Shown: positions 16,782-24,563 of the stretch, one piece after another
How the letters are laid out: every line of letters starts with the position of its first letter
Numbering within the stretch: position 1 is the stretch's first letter
NCBI RefSeq assembly: GCF_030269305.1
Contig: NZ_BSTC01000011.1
Coordinates: 124,001-188,000, forward strand
Reading direction: 5' to 3'
Origin: Kineosporia sp. NBRC 101731
GTDB taxonomy: Bacteria > Actinomycetota > Actinomycetes > Actinomycetales > Kineosporiaceae
DNA length: 64,000 bases
Program-made: the position numbers and the translations under genes
The notes under the pieces: generated by a model
Told to the model about the DNA's origin: nothing
Seen by the model: the letters and a program-made list of their open reading frames with translations, nothing else
The model's database searches: none

Positions 16782-17168
16782 ATGGACAACCTGACGCTCG
16801 ACCAACTCGGCGACCTCCTCACGAAGGCAGCCGCTGAGGGCATCCGGATCGGCAAGGCCAGGACGGACGGCGACCACACGGATGCGGGGATCGCCGGGCA
16901 CATCCTGATGGAGGCCGGGCTGATCGGTTCGCAGGCCCAGTTCGACTGGCTCGGCGATCCGTTCCCGGCGGGTTTTCGCGGGACGGTCAAGGAGGCGGCG
17001 GGGGTTGTGCGCGGTGCCCATCCGGGTGCTGATGTGCAGGTTCTGTCGCCGCGCCTGGTGACTGTGATCGAGCAAAACGGCGACCAGGAGACGTTCCTCG
17101 GGCTCGACTCGGTGACCCGCCAGCACGCGGACGCCGGCGTGGTGGACGCGATGGGGGTGCAGCCGTGA
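16782..17168 (+). CDS. hypothetical protein
   Basis: 128 aa, first gene of a long run of small genes. A helical N-terminus (LTLDQLGDLLTKAAAEGIRI) is followed by a beta-rich half (VQVLSPRLVTVIEQNGDQET). Not recognised. GTGA overlap downstream. Confidence 0.55.
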   Translation: MDNLTLDQLGDLLTKAAAEGIRIGKARTDGDHTDAGIAGHILMEAGLIGSQAQFDWLGDPFPAGFRGTVKEAAGVVRGAHPGADVQVLSPRLVTVIEQNGDQETFLGLDSVTRQHADAGVVDAMGVQP

Positions 17169-17335
17169 GCGCGAGTCACCGCACCTCGGTTGACATCGTC
17201 GGTTCAAGCGCAGCTCCGGGCGGGTTTCTCGCCACCTGCGTCTGTGGCCTGAGGGGACGTGAAATGCCTTTCTACGACGAGGCGGAACAGCAGGGGCGCG
17301 ACCACGAAGACGAGATGACGGCGGCGGGAGCATGA
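17165..17335 (+). CDS. small hypothetical protein
   Basis: 56 aa from a GTG overlapping the previous stop. One CVCG pair (FLATCVCGLRGREM) and an acidic tail. The sequence resembles the short cytoplasmic proteins common in actinophage accessory runs. Its stop overlaps the next ATG. Confidence 0.5.
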   Translation: MSASHRTSVDIVGSSAAPGGFLATCVCGLRGREMPFYDEAEQQGRDHEDEMTAAGA

Positions 17336-17571
17336 GCCGCATCTGGCGCACCGGGGATGCCCCTCTGGCGCCGGGGACTCGGGTCCGGGCGCTGGTGGTC
17401 GAGAACGTGACGGCGGCTGTCCGGAAGTACGGAACGGTGGCCGAGCGACAGGGCCATGGGGCTGGGCTGCGCGTCGAATTCGGCAAGGAGATCGAGAGCA
17501 ACGACGGCTACTCGGATCGCGAGTGGTGGGTTGCCGAGGCAGAAGTACTCGACGACGGGGGAGAGCAGTGA
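17332..17571 (+). CDS. small hypothetical protein
   Basis: 79 aa, ATGA overlap. Beta-rich: GTRVRALVVENVTAAVRKYG, LRVEFGKEIESNDGYSDREW. SH3-like barrel is plausible. GTGA overlap with the next gene. Confidence 0.5.
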   Translation: MSRIWRTGDAPLAPGTRVRALVVENVTAAVRKYGTVAERQGHGAGLRVEFGKEIESNDGYSDREWWVAEAEVLDDGGEQ

Positions 17572-17891
17572 CCGAGAAGCTGTACCGGGCCGTCTGGCCG
17601 AACATCATGCGGCAGGCGAAGAGTGAAGTCGACGTCCGTGCCAAAGCTGCCGAGACCGGCGGTACGCCGCGCCTGGAAGTCGCCGAGTGGAAGCCTCTCG
17701 ACTCGGACGAGCCGACGGACATCGTCGACGAGGAGCGCGTCCGGAAGCTTCAGCGGTTCGCCGAGCTGGTCGGGCCGGTCGTCACGAACACTGCACTCCT
17801 CACCCTGATCGTCGACGAGGAGCGCCTGACCGAAAAGGAAGTCAGCGAACTGGTGGCTCTCACTGATGATCTCGGGGTGACGGCGAAGTGA
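17568..17891 (+). CDS. hypothetical protein
   Basis: 107 aa, GTG start. Mostly helical and acidic, with ERVRKLQRFAELVGPVVTNT and TEKEVSELVALTDDLG. No motif recognised. Confidence 0.5.
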   Translation: MTEKLYRAVWPNIMRQAKSEVDVRAKAAETGGTPRLEVAEWKPLDSDEPTDIVDEERVRKLQRFAELVGPVVTNTALLTLIVDEERLTEKEVSELVALTDDLGVTAK

Positions 17892-18163
17892 GCAGATACG
17901 CCTACCGGATCAAGCGCAGCGACGTAGCGTCGGTGCTCGTCGATTCCTGCATCATCGAGACGGCCGACAACCCGACCGTCCCGTTCCGCACATGGACGGT
18001 CTTCGATCCTGGCGCGAGGGAGACCTACCCCAGCTTCATGGGGGAGCAGATGCAACGCCTCTGTATCGGCTGTGGCGACCTGGGATGGGTCCGAGTTCAT
18101 GGCCACGAGGGCGACTGCGGGCAGGGCCAAGAGTGGGTTCCTGACTGGCTGGTGCCGTCGTGA
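17888..18163 (+). CDS. hypothetical protein with zinc-like motif
   Basis: 91 aa, GTGA overlap. The C-terminal half has CIGCGDLGWVRVHGHEGDCG, a CxxC...H...C arrangement typical of small zinc-binding proteins. Unknown role. Confidence 0.5.
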   Translation: MSRYAYRIKRSDVASVLVDSCIIETADNPTVPFRTWTVFDPGARETYPSFMGEQMQRLCIGCGDLGWVRVHGHEGDCGQGQEWVPDWLVPS

Positions 18164-18291
18164 TCCGCCGCGCCACGTGGGCCGCCTGGTCCGTGTTCTC
18201 GGTCGCCCTGGCTGTGGGATGGATGGCGTGGATCCGGGTCTTCGGTCGGCCGGCGAACCCGGGGAAGGGGTGGAGGCGCCTTACAGCCTGA
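18160..18291 (+). CDS. short membrane protein
   Basis: 43 aa from a GTG overlapping the previous stop. One hydrophobic segment (TWAAWSVFSVALAVGWMAWI) and a basic tail. Unknown. Confidence 0.4.
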   Translation: MIRRATWAAWSVFSVALAVGWMAWIRVFGRPANPGKGWRRLTA

Positions 18292-18509
18292 AGATCGACC
18301 CACCTGCAGGACGTGCGAGAAGCGTGCCGTGGCAGCGGTTCGGCGGGCCACCGGGGCATCCGGTGCTTAGCTCAGCTGAAGTACTCCGAGCCATGAAAGA
18401 GCTACGCCAGCAGGGCGTCACCAGCGGCAATCTGCACGACCGGCTAATGGGCGCCTGGATGGCCGCCACGGCCTGCGAATTCTTCGATGTAGACGAGACG
18501 GAAGGGTAA
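18270..18509 (+). CDS. small hypothetical protein
   Basis: 79 aa if the GTG at 18270 is used, overlapping the membrane protein by 22 nt; the start is uncertain. The well-formed part is LSSAEVLRAMKELRQQGVTS through MGAWMAATACEFFDV. Confidence 0.4.
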   Translation: MEAPYSLKIDPPAGRARSVPWQRFGGPPGHPVLSSAEVLRAMKELRQQGVTSGNLHDRLMGAWMAATACEFFDVDETEG

Positions 18510-18513
18510 GAGC

Positions 18514-18810
18514 ATGGACAACGACTGCGACCGAAAAATGGTCCGCGAGGCGCGGCTGCCCGATCGACTTCCCGTGGTCGAGCGCGAGAACTTCCCCTTT
18601 CGTCCGACGCGGCTGCGGGAGCAGATCGTGGACGGCGTGTATCGGGCGGAGTTCACGGGTCCGATGGTGGTCGAAGGTCGGGAGTGTACGGGCCTTGCAA
18701 GGTGGGCGTCGGACGACTCAAGTTTGGGCGAGATTCCCAGTACGGTGCGGGCATTCCTGGTTGGTGAGAGCGCGATGCGGAACTGGCTGGCCGGGGTGAT
18801 GGCTCCGTGA
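18514..18810 (+). CDS. small hypothetical protein
   Basis: 98 aa, ATG 4 nt after the previous stop with GGAAGGG upstream. Contains RLREQIVDGVYRAEFTGPMV and ends in a helix. Not recognised. Confidence 0.5.
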   Translation: MDNDCDRKMVREARLPDRLPVVERENFPFRPTRLREQIVDGVYRAEFTGPMVVEGRECTGLARWASDDSSLGEIPSTVRAFLVGESAMRNWLAGVMAP

Positions 18811-18926
18811 GCCTTCCCGCGCCGGAGCCCCCGGAGTACGACGACTTCGACGACGACCTGGACGACAGCTACACCGACGATGACGGCGCCGATCTGGCCT
18901 ACGAGGGGATGGGGTACGACGGATGA
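18807..18926 (+). CDS. very acidic micro-protein
   Basis: 39 aa between GTGA and ATGA overlaps. About half the residues are Asp/Glu/Tyr (YDDFDDDLDDSYTDDDGADL). This could be a DNA mimic or simply a coupled leader; too short to tell. Confidence 0.4.
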   Translation: MSLPAPEPPEYDDFDDDLDDSYTDDDGADLAYEGMGYDG

Positions 18927-19129
18927 TCATCAACGGCATCGACTACGAAGCTCGCGCCGCCGAACTCATCGCGGCCGGATCCAGCAACCCGAACGAGGAC
19001 GACGACACCGTGCTCGGCCGCCTCGTCTACTGCAACCAGCACCGCCGCGTACATGCGACCGGATGGTGCACCGTCAGCAACCTCGAAAAGGTCGCCATGC
19101 CTGCAAGCTGGACGGAGGCTGTGCTGTGA
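18923..19129 (+). CDS. small hypothetical protein
   Basis: 68 aa, ATGA overlap. IDYEARAAELIAAGSSNPNE then LVYCNQHRRVHATGWCTV, where CxxH and C may bind zinc. Unknown. Confidence 0.45.
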   Translation: MIINGIDYEARAAELIAAGSSNPNEDDDTVLGRLVYCNQHRRVHATGWCTVSNLEKVAMPASWTEAVL

Positions 19130-19317
19130 CCCGCCCACTGGACCAGGCCGACGTGGATGCCGTGCTGGAGCAGAGGTACGGCGTCGACATCCTCGATGCG
19201 GCCACGACGATGGAGAGCTTCGCAGCGAGATTCGAAGCCTTGTCGTGGCTCAACGCGGCCGTTGCTATCGGGTGGACGCCGCCCGCACGTGACGAGGAGG
19301 CCACCGATGCCCGGTGA
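19126..19317 (+). CDS. small hypothetical protein
   Basis: 63 aa, GTGA overlap. Helical (DQADVDAVLEQRYGVDILDA, FEALSWLNAAVAIG). Overlaps the next start by 11 nt. Confidence 0.45.
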   Translation: MTRPLDQADVDAVLEQRYGVDILDAATTMESFAARFEALSWLNAAVAIGWTPPARDEEATDAR

Positions 19318-19873
19318 CGTCGAGGCAGGACAGAGCGTGAGGGTTCTCGCCGAGAAGGACGGGCCAACCACCGGATGGACCGGCATGGTGACTCGGGCGC
19401 CCCATCAAGGAGTTGGAGCCGTCCATGCCTGGCATCCGTATCGGGGGCACATCGAGATCACCGACTGGGAGATCGTCCCGCTCGGTCCTATGGAGCCACC
19501 CGCTGCCCCCGTCCCATCTGCCATCGCAAGCGGTGATGAGGTGGAGCGCCTGACCGCCGAGTGTGAGGCCGCCCGTGCCACCGCCGCGAGTCTCGAAATC
19601 AACTGGGTGATGCTGCGTCAGCGGATTGTGGGCCAGCTCGCGACCACGTTCCAGGAGAGCGCTTACGAGCGCGTTCTGTCGTGGATGGATGAACTGCTCG
19701 AGCGGGCCGAGGGGGAGTCCGAACGCTATGTCCATCTTGCCCGCGAACTAGAGGGCCTGGCCGCGAACAAGGGCATGCCCGAGGGCGTCGTCAATCAACT
19801 GAAGCGAGGTGCGCTCGGCTTGATGATCCTTGCGTCCGGCTGGCACGAGGGGGAGGTGGGGGCTGGTGAGTGA
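19307..19873 (+). CDS. hypothetical protein, KOW/SH3-like N-terminus and coiled coil
   Basis: 188 aa from ATG 19307. Residues 5-65 look like a small barrel (GQSVRVLAEKDGPTTGWTGM, GHIEITDWEIVPLG). Residues 80-170 are helical with heptad-like charge. The binding target is unknown. GTG overlap downstream. Confidence 0.5.
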   Translation: MPGDVEAGQSVRVLAEKDGPTTGWTGMVTRAPHQGVGAVHAWHPYRGHIEITDWEIVPLGPMEPPAAPVPSAIASGDEVERLTAECEAARATAASLEINWVMLRQRIVGQLATTFQESAYERVLSWMDELLERAEGESERYVHLARELEGLAANKGMPEGVVNQLKRGALGLMILASGWHEGEVGAGE

Positions 19874-20270
19874 CGCTTTGATCATTGCGACGAGTGCGGT
19901 CAGCGGCGCAGGCATGTTCACCACGCGTCACTTCTGGGTGGATGAGGACGACTGTGAAGTGCCCCCTGGTGACCCACGGGCTTCGCATATGGACGTGATA
20001 ACCGCCCCGGACCCCGAGAAGTGCGCGCGTGTCGCGCTGGAAGCGGTTGGCTACGAGGCGCTCAAGGTAGAGCGTGACGCCCTGGCCGCCCAGCTCGACC
20101 AGTACCGGGCGTGGCTGGTGGAGATGCTCAACGAGTTGGAGGCAGTTCGGTTCGCTGCGGCCGGAGATAGGGACACGTCCGTGTGGTCCAACTGCGACTT
20201 CCAGCATCGGGTGCTGAGCCCAGCCCTCAAGCGCCTCGACGAGATCACGGGGAAGGGGGCTCCACAGTGA
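19866..20270 (+). CDS. hypothetical protein
   Basis: 134 aa, GTG overlapping the previous stop. The C-terminal coiled coil (KVERDALAAQLDQYRAWLVE) resembles the helical tails of neighbouring small genes, hinting at duplication and divergence within the run. Confidence 0.5.
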   Translation: MSDALIIATSAVSGAGMFTTRHFWVDEDDCEVPPGDPRASHMDVITAPDPEKCARVALEAVGYEALKVERDALAAQLDQYRAWLVEMLNELEAVRFAAAGDRDTSVWSNCDFQHRVLSPALKRLDEITGKGAPQ

Positions 20271-20572
20271 AGGTAACGCCGAACTACAACATCAGTCTTC
20301 CTGGGAACCTGGTTTACCGCCGCCGGGGGGACGTGCCACTGGGGGAACTCATGGGCATGGCCTATGGTCCGGACGACGCAAAGATGGTCGCCGCCGTGCT
20401 CAATGGCGAAGAGGTCTGGGAGCACGACCACTTTCCGCCCTATGCGTCCACCTGGTACGACGTGGAGGACTCTACGGGCGACCGGATCATCTCGCTGCGG
20501 AACCACCCAGATGCCGACCTGGTGGCACGGTTACTGAATTCCGCGAGAGTGAAGATCGCCGAGGATCTCTGA
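20267..20572 (+). CDS. hypothetical protein
   Basis: 101 aa, GTGA overlap and GGAAGGGGG site. YNISLPGNLVYRRRG, VAAVLNGEEVW and WYDVEDSTGDRIISLRNHPD. Mixed alpha/beta; family not recognised. Confidence 0.5.
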   Translation: MKVTPNYNISLPGNLVYRRRGDVPLGELMGMAYGPDDAKMVAAVLNGEEVWEHDHFPPYASTWYDVEDSTGDRIISLRNHPDADLVARLLNSARVKIAEDL

Positions 20573-20859
20573 TGGGCGACGTGGCTCACCTACGACAACC
20601 TCCACCGATTACTTCCGTCGACGGCCAACTTGGCCCGCTGGACTGCACGTGGCGGGTGGAGGCATCCAGCCCGGTGATGAGCCCACGCATCCAGGCCCGC
20701 GACTCCCGGGGCGTCCTGCGGTGCTCGCTGAAACTCGAGATGCTGGGCGGCGACCTGGATGCCGAGTCCGTTGCCCAGCTGCTCGCCAGGATCATCGGGG
20801 AGTACGAGCCCGGACCGTCAGCGCTCATGCTCGCGGCGATCGAGAGCGGGCAGATGTGA
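20572..20859 (+). CDS. hypothetical protein
   Basis: 95 aa, 1-nt overlap. A beta-rich half (LDCTWRVEASSPVMSPRIQA) then a helix (ESVAQLLARIIGEY). Unknown. Confidence 0.5.
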   Translation: MGDVAHLRQPPPITSVDGQLGPLDCTWRVEASSPVMSPRIQARDSRGVLRCSLKLEMLGGDLDAESVAQLLARIIGEYEPGPSALMLAAIESGQM

Positions 20860-21026
20860 GCCAGGCAGATGATCTCGTGGCCCGGTTCCGGAAGTGTGAG
20901 CTGAGTGCCGAGCAGCTTGTGGCTGAGATTGCTGCACTCACGCGGCCGGTCGTGGCCGTGAAGCCGGAAGCCGTGAAGCAGGCCGAGAGAGCGCTCTGGC
21001 GACTCAGAAGACACCTGGAGAGATGA
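20856..21026 (+). CDS. small helical protein
   Basis: 56 aa from GTG. ADDLVARFRKCELSAEQLVA and a basic C-terminal helix (AERALWRLRRHLER). Possibly nucleic-acid binding; unproven. Confidence 0.45.
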   Translation: MSQADDLVARFRKCELSAEQLVAEIAALTRPVVAVKPEAVKQAERALWRLRRHLER

Positions 21027-21220
21027 AGATGCCCGAACCCGACGCGTACGAGATCGAGACCGCCTGCATCGTCATGCACGATGCCTATGAGGCGGCGGCC
21101 GCCGAATCCGGCTGGGAGGCGCAGGAAGCCAGTCGCAAGCCCTGGGAACAGGTCCCGGAGTCCAATAAGGCGACCATGCGGAAAGCAGTCACCGCGCTGA
21201 TGCAGCACTTGGGCGCCTGA
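21023..21220 (+). CDS. small hypothetical protein
   Basis: 65 aa, ATGA overlap. YEIETACIVMHDAYEAAAAE, then WEQVPESNKATMRKAVTALM, a pattern seen in short phage proteins of unknown function that carry a W-x-x-(V/L)P-x-x-x-(K/R) core. Confidence 0.55.
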   Translation: MKMPEPDAYEIETACIVMHDAYEAAAAESGWEAQEASRKPWEQVPESNKATMRKAVTALMQHLGA

Positions 21221-21225
21221 CGGCC

Positions 21226-21381
21226 GTGATTTTTCTATTCGGCGGCACTCTCGCAGCGTGGATCTACATAGCGGTCGGATGGAAATACGACGAGAGCGAG
21301 TACGGGCACTGGTGGCCCGCCGTTCTCGTTGGTGCGCTGCTTGGTACGGCAGTCTGCGCCGGAATCATCTGGATCCACTAG
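21226..21381 (+). CDS. small two-pass membrane protein
   Basis: 51 aa from GTG. Two hydrophobic segments (IFLFGGTLAAWIYIAVG; AVLVGALLGTAVCAGIIWI) around a charged loop. A holin-like size, but no lysis gene is adjacent. Confidence 0.45.
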   Translation: MIFLFGGTLAAWIYIAVGWKYDESEYGHWWPAVLVGALLGTAVCAGIIWIH

Positions 21382-21432
21382 CAGAACTATCCGCTGATCC
21401 TGAGGTCAGCGTCGAGTCCAGCAAGTAGAGCC

Positions 21433-21468
21433 CCGTGGCCCGCCAGTGGGGAATCTGGCGGGCCACGG
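21433..21468 (+). terminator. perfect hairpin terminator
   Basis: CCGTGGCCCGCCAG pairs perfectly with CTGGCGGGCCACGG around an 8-nt loop. The 14-bp stem closes the 16.8-21.4 kb run. No U-tract. It also lies 17 nt before the next ATG, so it could act as a leader structure. Confidence 0.7.
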
Positions 21469-21485
21469 CCCAACCGAGGAGAGCA

Positions 21486-21962
21486 ATGAGCTACATGCGC
21501 GTCGATTTGAACACGCCTGCGATGACGCACACTTTCGAGGGGGCGCCCGTCTACCGAAAGCATGCCGAGGTGGCCATCGAGGAGGTGCCCGTGGGTACCG
21601 TCGTGGAGACAATCCTCGCCGACGGAACCGCCGAGACCACGCTGACCGCGACGGCCGAACGCTGCATCAAGGTCACCAACCCCGGCGGGGAGGTTTACCT
21701 GATCGAGAAGGCCAAGCGCGACGAGCGCTACGAGCACATCGAGGGCGATCGCTGGCGTGCCAGAGGTCGAGTCCACGCCTTCCGGAACCCCCACGGAAAG
21801 CCCGTTGTCATCGATGCGCCGTGGGGCGAACCGCAGTACGGCGGCACGGAGGTCATGTTCGCGGTGGCACTCGATGGCGGGGTCCTCGGATCGAACCGGT
21901 ACCTCATTGGCGGTGCCGAGTTCGCGGAGACGTACCGGGCCGAGGAGGACAAGACCGCATGA
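21486..21962 (+). CDS. hypothetical protein, PGDYG-like region
   Basis: 158 aa, GAGGAGAG site. Residues 85-150 (WRARGRVHAFRNPHGKP, APWGEPQYGGTEVMFAVALD, SNRYLIGGAEFAETY) resemble the PGDYG-type small phage domain, loosely. ATGA overlap with the next gene. Confidence 0.5.
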   Translation: MSYMRVDLNTPAMTHTFEGAPVYRKHAEVAIEEVPVGTVVETILADGTAETTLTATAERCIKVTNPGGEVYLIEKAKRDERYEHIEGDRWRARGRVHAFRNPHGKPVVIDAPWGEPQYGGTEVMFAVALDGGVLGSNRYLIGGAEFAETYRAEEDKTA

Positions 21963-22306
21963 CCGAGACGACCACGACCCCGCTCCACTTCGCCGATGCC
22001 GTGCCGCGAGAGAAGAACATGTGCGGCCACTTCGCGGGAATGGCCATGGCGCACCTGCATGCGTTCGACCGCGCGATCCTGGCGGGATCAACCCGAGGCG
22101 ACCGCCGGCAGGCATCCGACGCCCATCTCCACCCCGCCAATGCGGCTTTCGCTGCTGCGGCGGCCATCAAGGGCTGGGGGCCCAGGAAGATTAACGAGGC
22201 GCTGGCCTTCCCCGAGGGCATCCGGGAGTGGTGCTGCCAGTGGCTGACCGACGCCGGTATGGCGCCGGAGGACATCGGCCGGCTGACGTGGACGGTCGCG
22301 CGGTGA
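21959..22306 (+). CDS. hypothetical protein
   Basis: 115 aa, helical: CGHFAGMAMAHLHAFDRAIL, HPANAAFAAAAAIKGWGPRK, WCCQWLTDAGMAPEDI. No motif recognised. GTGA overlap. Confidence 0.5.
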   Translation: MTETTTTPLHFADAVPREKNMCGHFAGMAMAHLHAFDRAILAGSTRGDRRQASDAHLHPANAAFAAAAAIKGWGPRKINEALAFPEGIREWCCQWLTDAGMAPEDIGRLTWTVAR

Positions 22307-22557
22307 GCACGCCGCACATGGTCACGTTCGTTCACGACGGCAAGACGGTGACCATCCCGGACCCGCGTGACCCGCACGGTGTCGAGGACCGGCTACGAGG
22401 CGGAATGGCCACGCTGGACGACATGGTCTACGCGGCAACGGTGATGGCGGCGTACCGGGAGATGTTCAAGTGGCCCCAGCAGCGACGGAACCGGCTGATA
22501 CGGAAGATAAAGGAGGTAATGGGATGGCCGACGCCATTGGCCGGCGAGCTTGGATAG
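22303..22557 (+). CDS. small hypothetical protein
   Basis: 84 aa, GTG start. A beta hairpin (MVTFVHDGKTVTIPDPRD) and a basic helix (QQRRNRLIRKIKEVMG). Overlaps the next gene by 34 nt because that gene uses an internal strong ribosome site. Confidence 0.45.
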   Translation: MSTPHMVTFVHDGKTVTIPDPRDPHGVEDRLRGGMATLDDMVYAATVMAAYREMFKWPQQRRNRLIRKIKEVMGWPTPLAGELG

Positions 22558-23063
22558 CTCTTCACGGCGTGGACCGGGAGCATCAGATCGAGAGCGACCT
22601 CATCGATGCCCTGCATGAACTCGGCGAGAAGTACGGCGTGCACGTCGACTACGCGTCCGGGCCGCTATACGAGGACGGCGACCAGACGGACCGGGAGCTG
22701 GCCCTCTACAAGGACGCCTACGGGAAGCTGTCGTACGCGACTGGCGAGGCGCTCGGACGTGCACTCGGCTACCCCGCGCATGTCCCCGAGCAGACCGGTG
22801 GCAGCGCGGACGAGGTGTGTACGGGCGACAACACTCCCGAGACGCTGGCGGCCGAGGCTGCGGGGAAGATCCGGGAACTGACGGCGGAGCGGGATCGGTT
22901 GCGCAAGACCCTGCTGATGATCCGCGATGCCGTCCGTGATGCCGATCTGAGCGATGGTTCAGCTCGCGCGGCCGTTGGAGCCATCGCCGCGTCCGTGGAG
23001 GGTTTGAGCGACGAGACGATTCGACGTGGACAGGTCATTCACGAAGGGCTGGAAAGTGACTGA
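22524..23063 (+). CDS. hypothetical protein with C-terminal coiled coil
   Basis: 179 aa. AGGAGGT (22511-22517) 6 nt upstream fixes the ATG. The middle is helical; the C-terminal half (AAEAAGKIRELTAERDRLRK) is coiled coil. Unknown role. Confidence 0.5.
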   Translation: MADAIGRRAWIALHGVDREHQIESDLIDALHELGEKYGVHVDYASGPLYEDGDQTDRELALYKDAYGKLSYATGEALGRALGYPAHVPEQTGGSADEVCTGDNTPETLAAEAAGKIRELTAERDRLRKTLLMIRDAVRDADLSDGSARAAVGAIAASVEGLSDETIRRGQVIHEGLESD

Positions 23064-23511
23064 CGTGCCTGACTCCTGGACGATCCGAGTCTGCCGATCA
23101 TGCCGTGAGGTGGTGACGGTCCCGCCGTACTGCTCCCACGGCGCGGGTGTGCCGGCCGATCGGATGCTGGTCGGGGACTGGTGGGTGTGGGTGGAGGTCA
23201 TGGACGCCGAGCCTGTGCATCGTCTGCTGCGGATGCTGGCGTCGGCTGCGGCCCGGTATGACGCTCGGGTGCCGGGGATTGGCCAGTACTCGGAGCTGGT
23301 GCCGTACTTGAGCGCTGCTGACCTGGTGGCGAATTCGGAGCGGCCGGGGCGGACGGATGCTCGGGTGGTTGAGGAGCTTGACGCGATGCGGGGGCTCCTG
23401 GTGGACGTGCTGCGGGTGCTGGAGTCTCCGGCGCCTCGTGACGGCCTGGATGTGGCCCTGGCGCCTCGTGCGGGGGATGTGGCGGTCAGGGTGCGGGAGA
23501 TGCTGGGCTAG
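23056..23511 (+). CDS. hypothetical protein with zinc-like N-terminus
   Basis: 151 aa from GTG 23056 (GTG 23065 also possible). VCRSCREVVTVPPYCSHG gives CxxC...CxH. The rest is helical. It ends convergently with the RHH gene, overlapping it by 4 nt. Confidence 0.5.
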   Translation: MTDVPDSWTIRVCRSCREVVTVPPYCSHGAGVPADRMLVGDWWVWVEVMDAEPVHRLLRMLASAAARYDARVPGIGQYSELVPYLSAADLVANSERPGRTDARVVEELDAMRGLLVDVLRVLESPAPRDGLDVALAPRAGDVAVRVREMLG

Positions 23512-23696
23512 ATCTCTCGCTTCGGCGGTCGCTCTGGCAGTTCCGCCCCGTCGCGGCGAGCGAACCAGGCCCAGAGCTGGCGTGTGATTGCAGACCGGTC
23601 TGCTCCCGATGCTTTCGCTGCGGCGTCGAAGTCGCTGATGAGCTCGTCGTCGACTCCTCGGATGACTCGCTGCTTGTGTGCGTGCTGGTTGGCCAT
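23508..23696 (-). CDS. ribbon-helix-helix DNA-binding protein
   Basis: 62 aa on the minus strand. QRVIRGVDDELISDFDAAAK and GADRSAITRQLWAWFA give the strand-helix-helix pattern of Arc/CopG-type repressors. It is divergent from the DUF262 gene, and two palindromes sit between them, so autoregulation of the pair is likely. It is also antisense-overlapping with the gene at 23056 (4 nt). Confidence 0.75.
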   Translation of the reverse strand: MANQHAHKQRVIRGVDDELISDFDAAAKASGADRSAITRQLWAWFARRDGAELPERPPKREI

Positions 23697-23711
23697 GGGG
23701 AAAGTTTCGCA

Positions 23712-23763
23712 GGTGGGTTGCCACCCCGGCAAGAGTGGTGCATAGTTGGGGTGGCAAGCCACC
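23712..23763. promoter_or_regulatory. twin palindromic operator of the RHH/DUF262 divergon
   Basis: GGTGGGTTGCCACC (23712-23725) and GGTGGCAAGCCACC (23750-23763) are near-identical palindromic 14-mers 38 bp apart, in the 78-nt gap between divergent genes. RHH repressors typically bind pairs of such sites. Confidence 0.65.
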
Positions 23764-23777
23764 CGTGAACAGGAGTG

Positions 23778-24350
23778 ATGGCAGTGGAGACGTTGCAGAC
23801 CTTGGCCCCGATCCGCCGGATCTCGGTGTCGACGTTCAACAACCGCATTGACTCGATCGCGCACTACGACACGGCAGACTTCGGTCTCGACATGGATCAG
23901 CCGTACCAGCGTGGCCACGTCTGGGGCTTAACCCGGCGTCGAAATCTCATCCGGTCATTCCTTCTGGGTGTGCCGATTCCGTCCCTCATCATCAACAACC
24001 GGTGGGAGGCGAAGTTCAGTCACCCCGGGTGGGACGAGAAACGCTGCAACTCTCACGCCGTCATCGACGGCAAGCAGAGGTGCACGACGATCCTGATGTT
24101 CATGCGCGGCGAACTGGCCGTCCCTGCCTCTTGGTGGACCACCGAGCAGTTCGACATGCCCGCCACGATCGAGACCGACGACGGCTTGTATGTCGACTGG
24201 AACGGGCTGACCCGGCAGGGGCAATTTCGATTCCGCGACCGCACGATCGGCGTCGCCGAGGGCCAGTTCTCGACGCTGGCCGAGGAGCAGGCCGTGTTCG
24301 ACCTCGTGAACTTCGGTGGGGTCGCTCAGGGCGAGACCGACAACGTCTGA
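23778..24350 (+). CDS. DUF262-domain protein (GmrSD N-terminal-like)
   Basis: 190 aa from ATG 23778; a GTG at 23784 has better spacing to AGGAG. DMDQPYQRGHVWG, RNLIRSFLLGVPIPSLI and HAVIDGKQRCTTILMFMRG match the DUF262 (ParB-like) core with its conserved QR...W and DGxQR motifs. In bacteria DUF262 is the nucleotide-using part of GmrSD modified-DNA restriction systems; here the HNH half (DUF1524) is absent. Exclusion of other phages or control by an RHH antitoxin-like partner are possibilities. Confidence 0.8.
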   Translation: MAVETLQTLAPIRRISVSTFNNRIDSIAHYDTADFGLDMDQPYQRGHVWGLTRRRNLIRSFLLGVPIPSLIINNRWEAKFSHPGWDEKRCNSHAVIDGKQRCTTILMFMRGELAVPASWWTTEQFDMPATIETDDGLYVDWNGLTRQGQFRFRDRTIGVAEGQFSTLAEEQAVFDLVNFGGVAQGETDNV

Positions 24351-24381
24351 ACCCCAAGCCAACCGAGCAGGAGGAAGTGCC

Positions 24382-24543
24382 GTGAGCGAGCACGAGGCAA
24401 CCGCAACCCGTCAGACGCACGGCCTGCGCCTGTGGCGTCCAGGCTGCACCTGTGGCTGGACGAGTAACGAGCAGGCCGACAGTGAGCGCCGGGCCCTGCG
24501 GATCGCCCGTGAAGAGCACGCCACCGGCACGTCCACCGACTGA
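24382..24543 (+). CDS. small Cys-containing protein
   Basis: 53 aa from GTG with an AGGAGGA site. GLRLWRPGCTCGWTSNEQ then a helix with AREEHA. Such short CxC/Wxx proteins are common in actinophages; function unknown. Confidence 0.5.
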   Translation: MSEHEATATRQTHGLRLWRPGCTCGWTSNEQADSERRALRIAREEHATGTSTD

Positions 24544-24563
24544 CCGAGAGCAAGGAGAACCCG

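Noticed and set aside
21226-21381. Holin
   Set aside because: Size and two helices fit, but there is no endolysin or other lysis gene near; kept only as a membrane protein.
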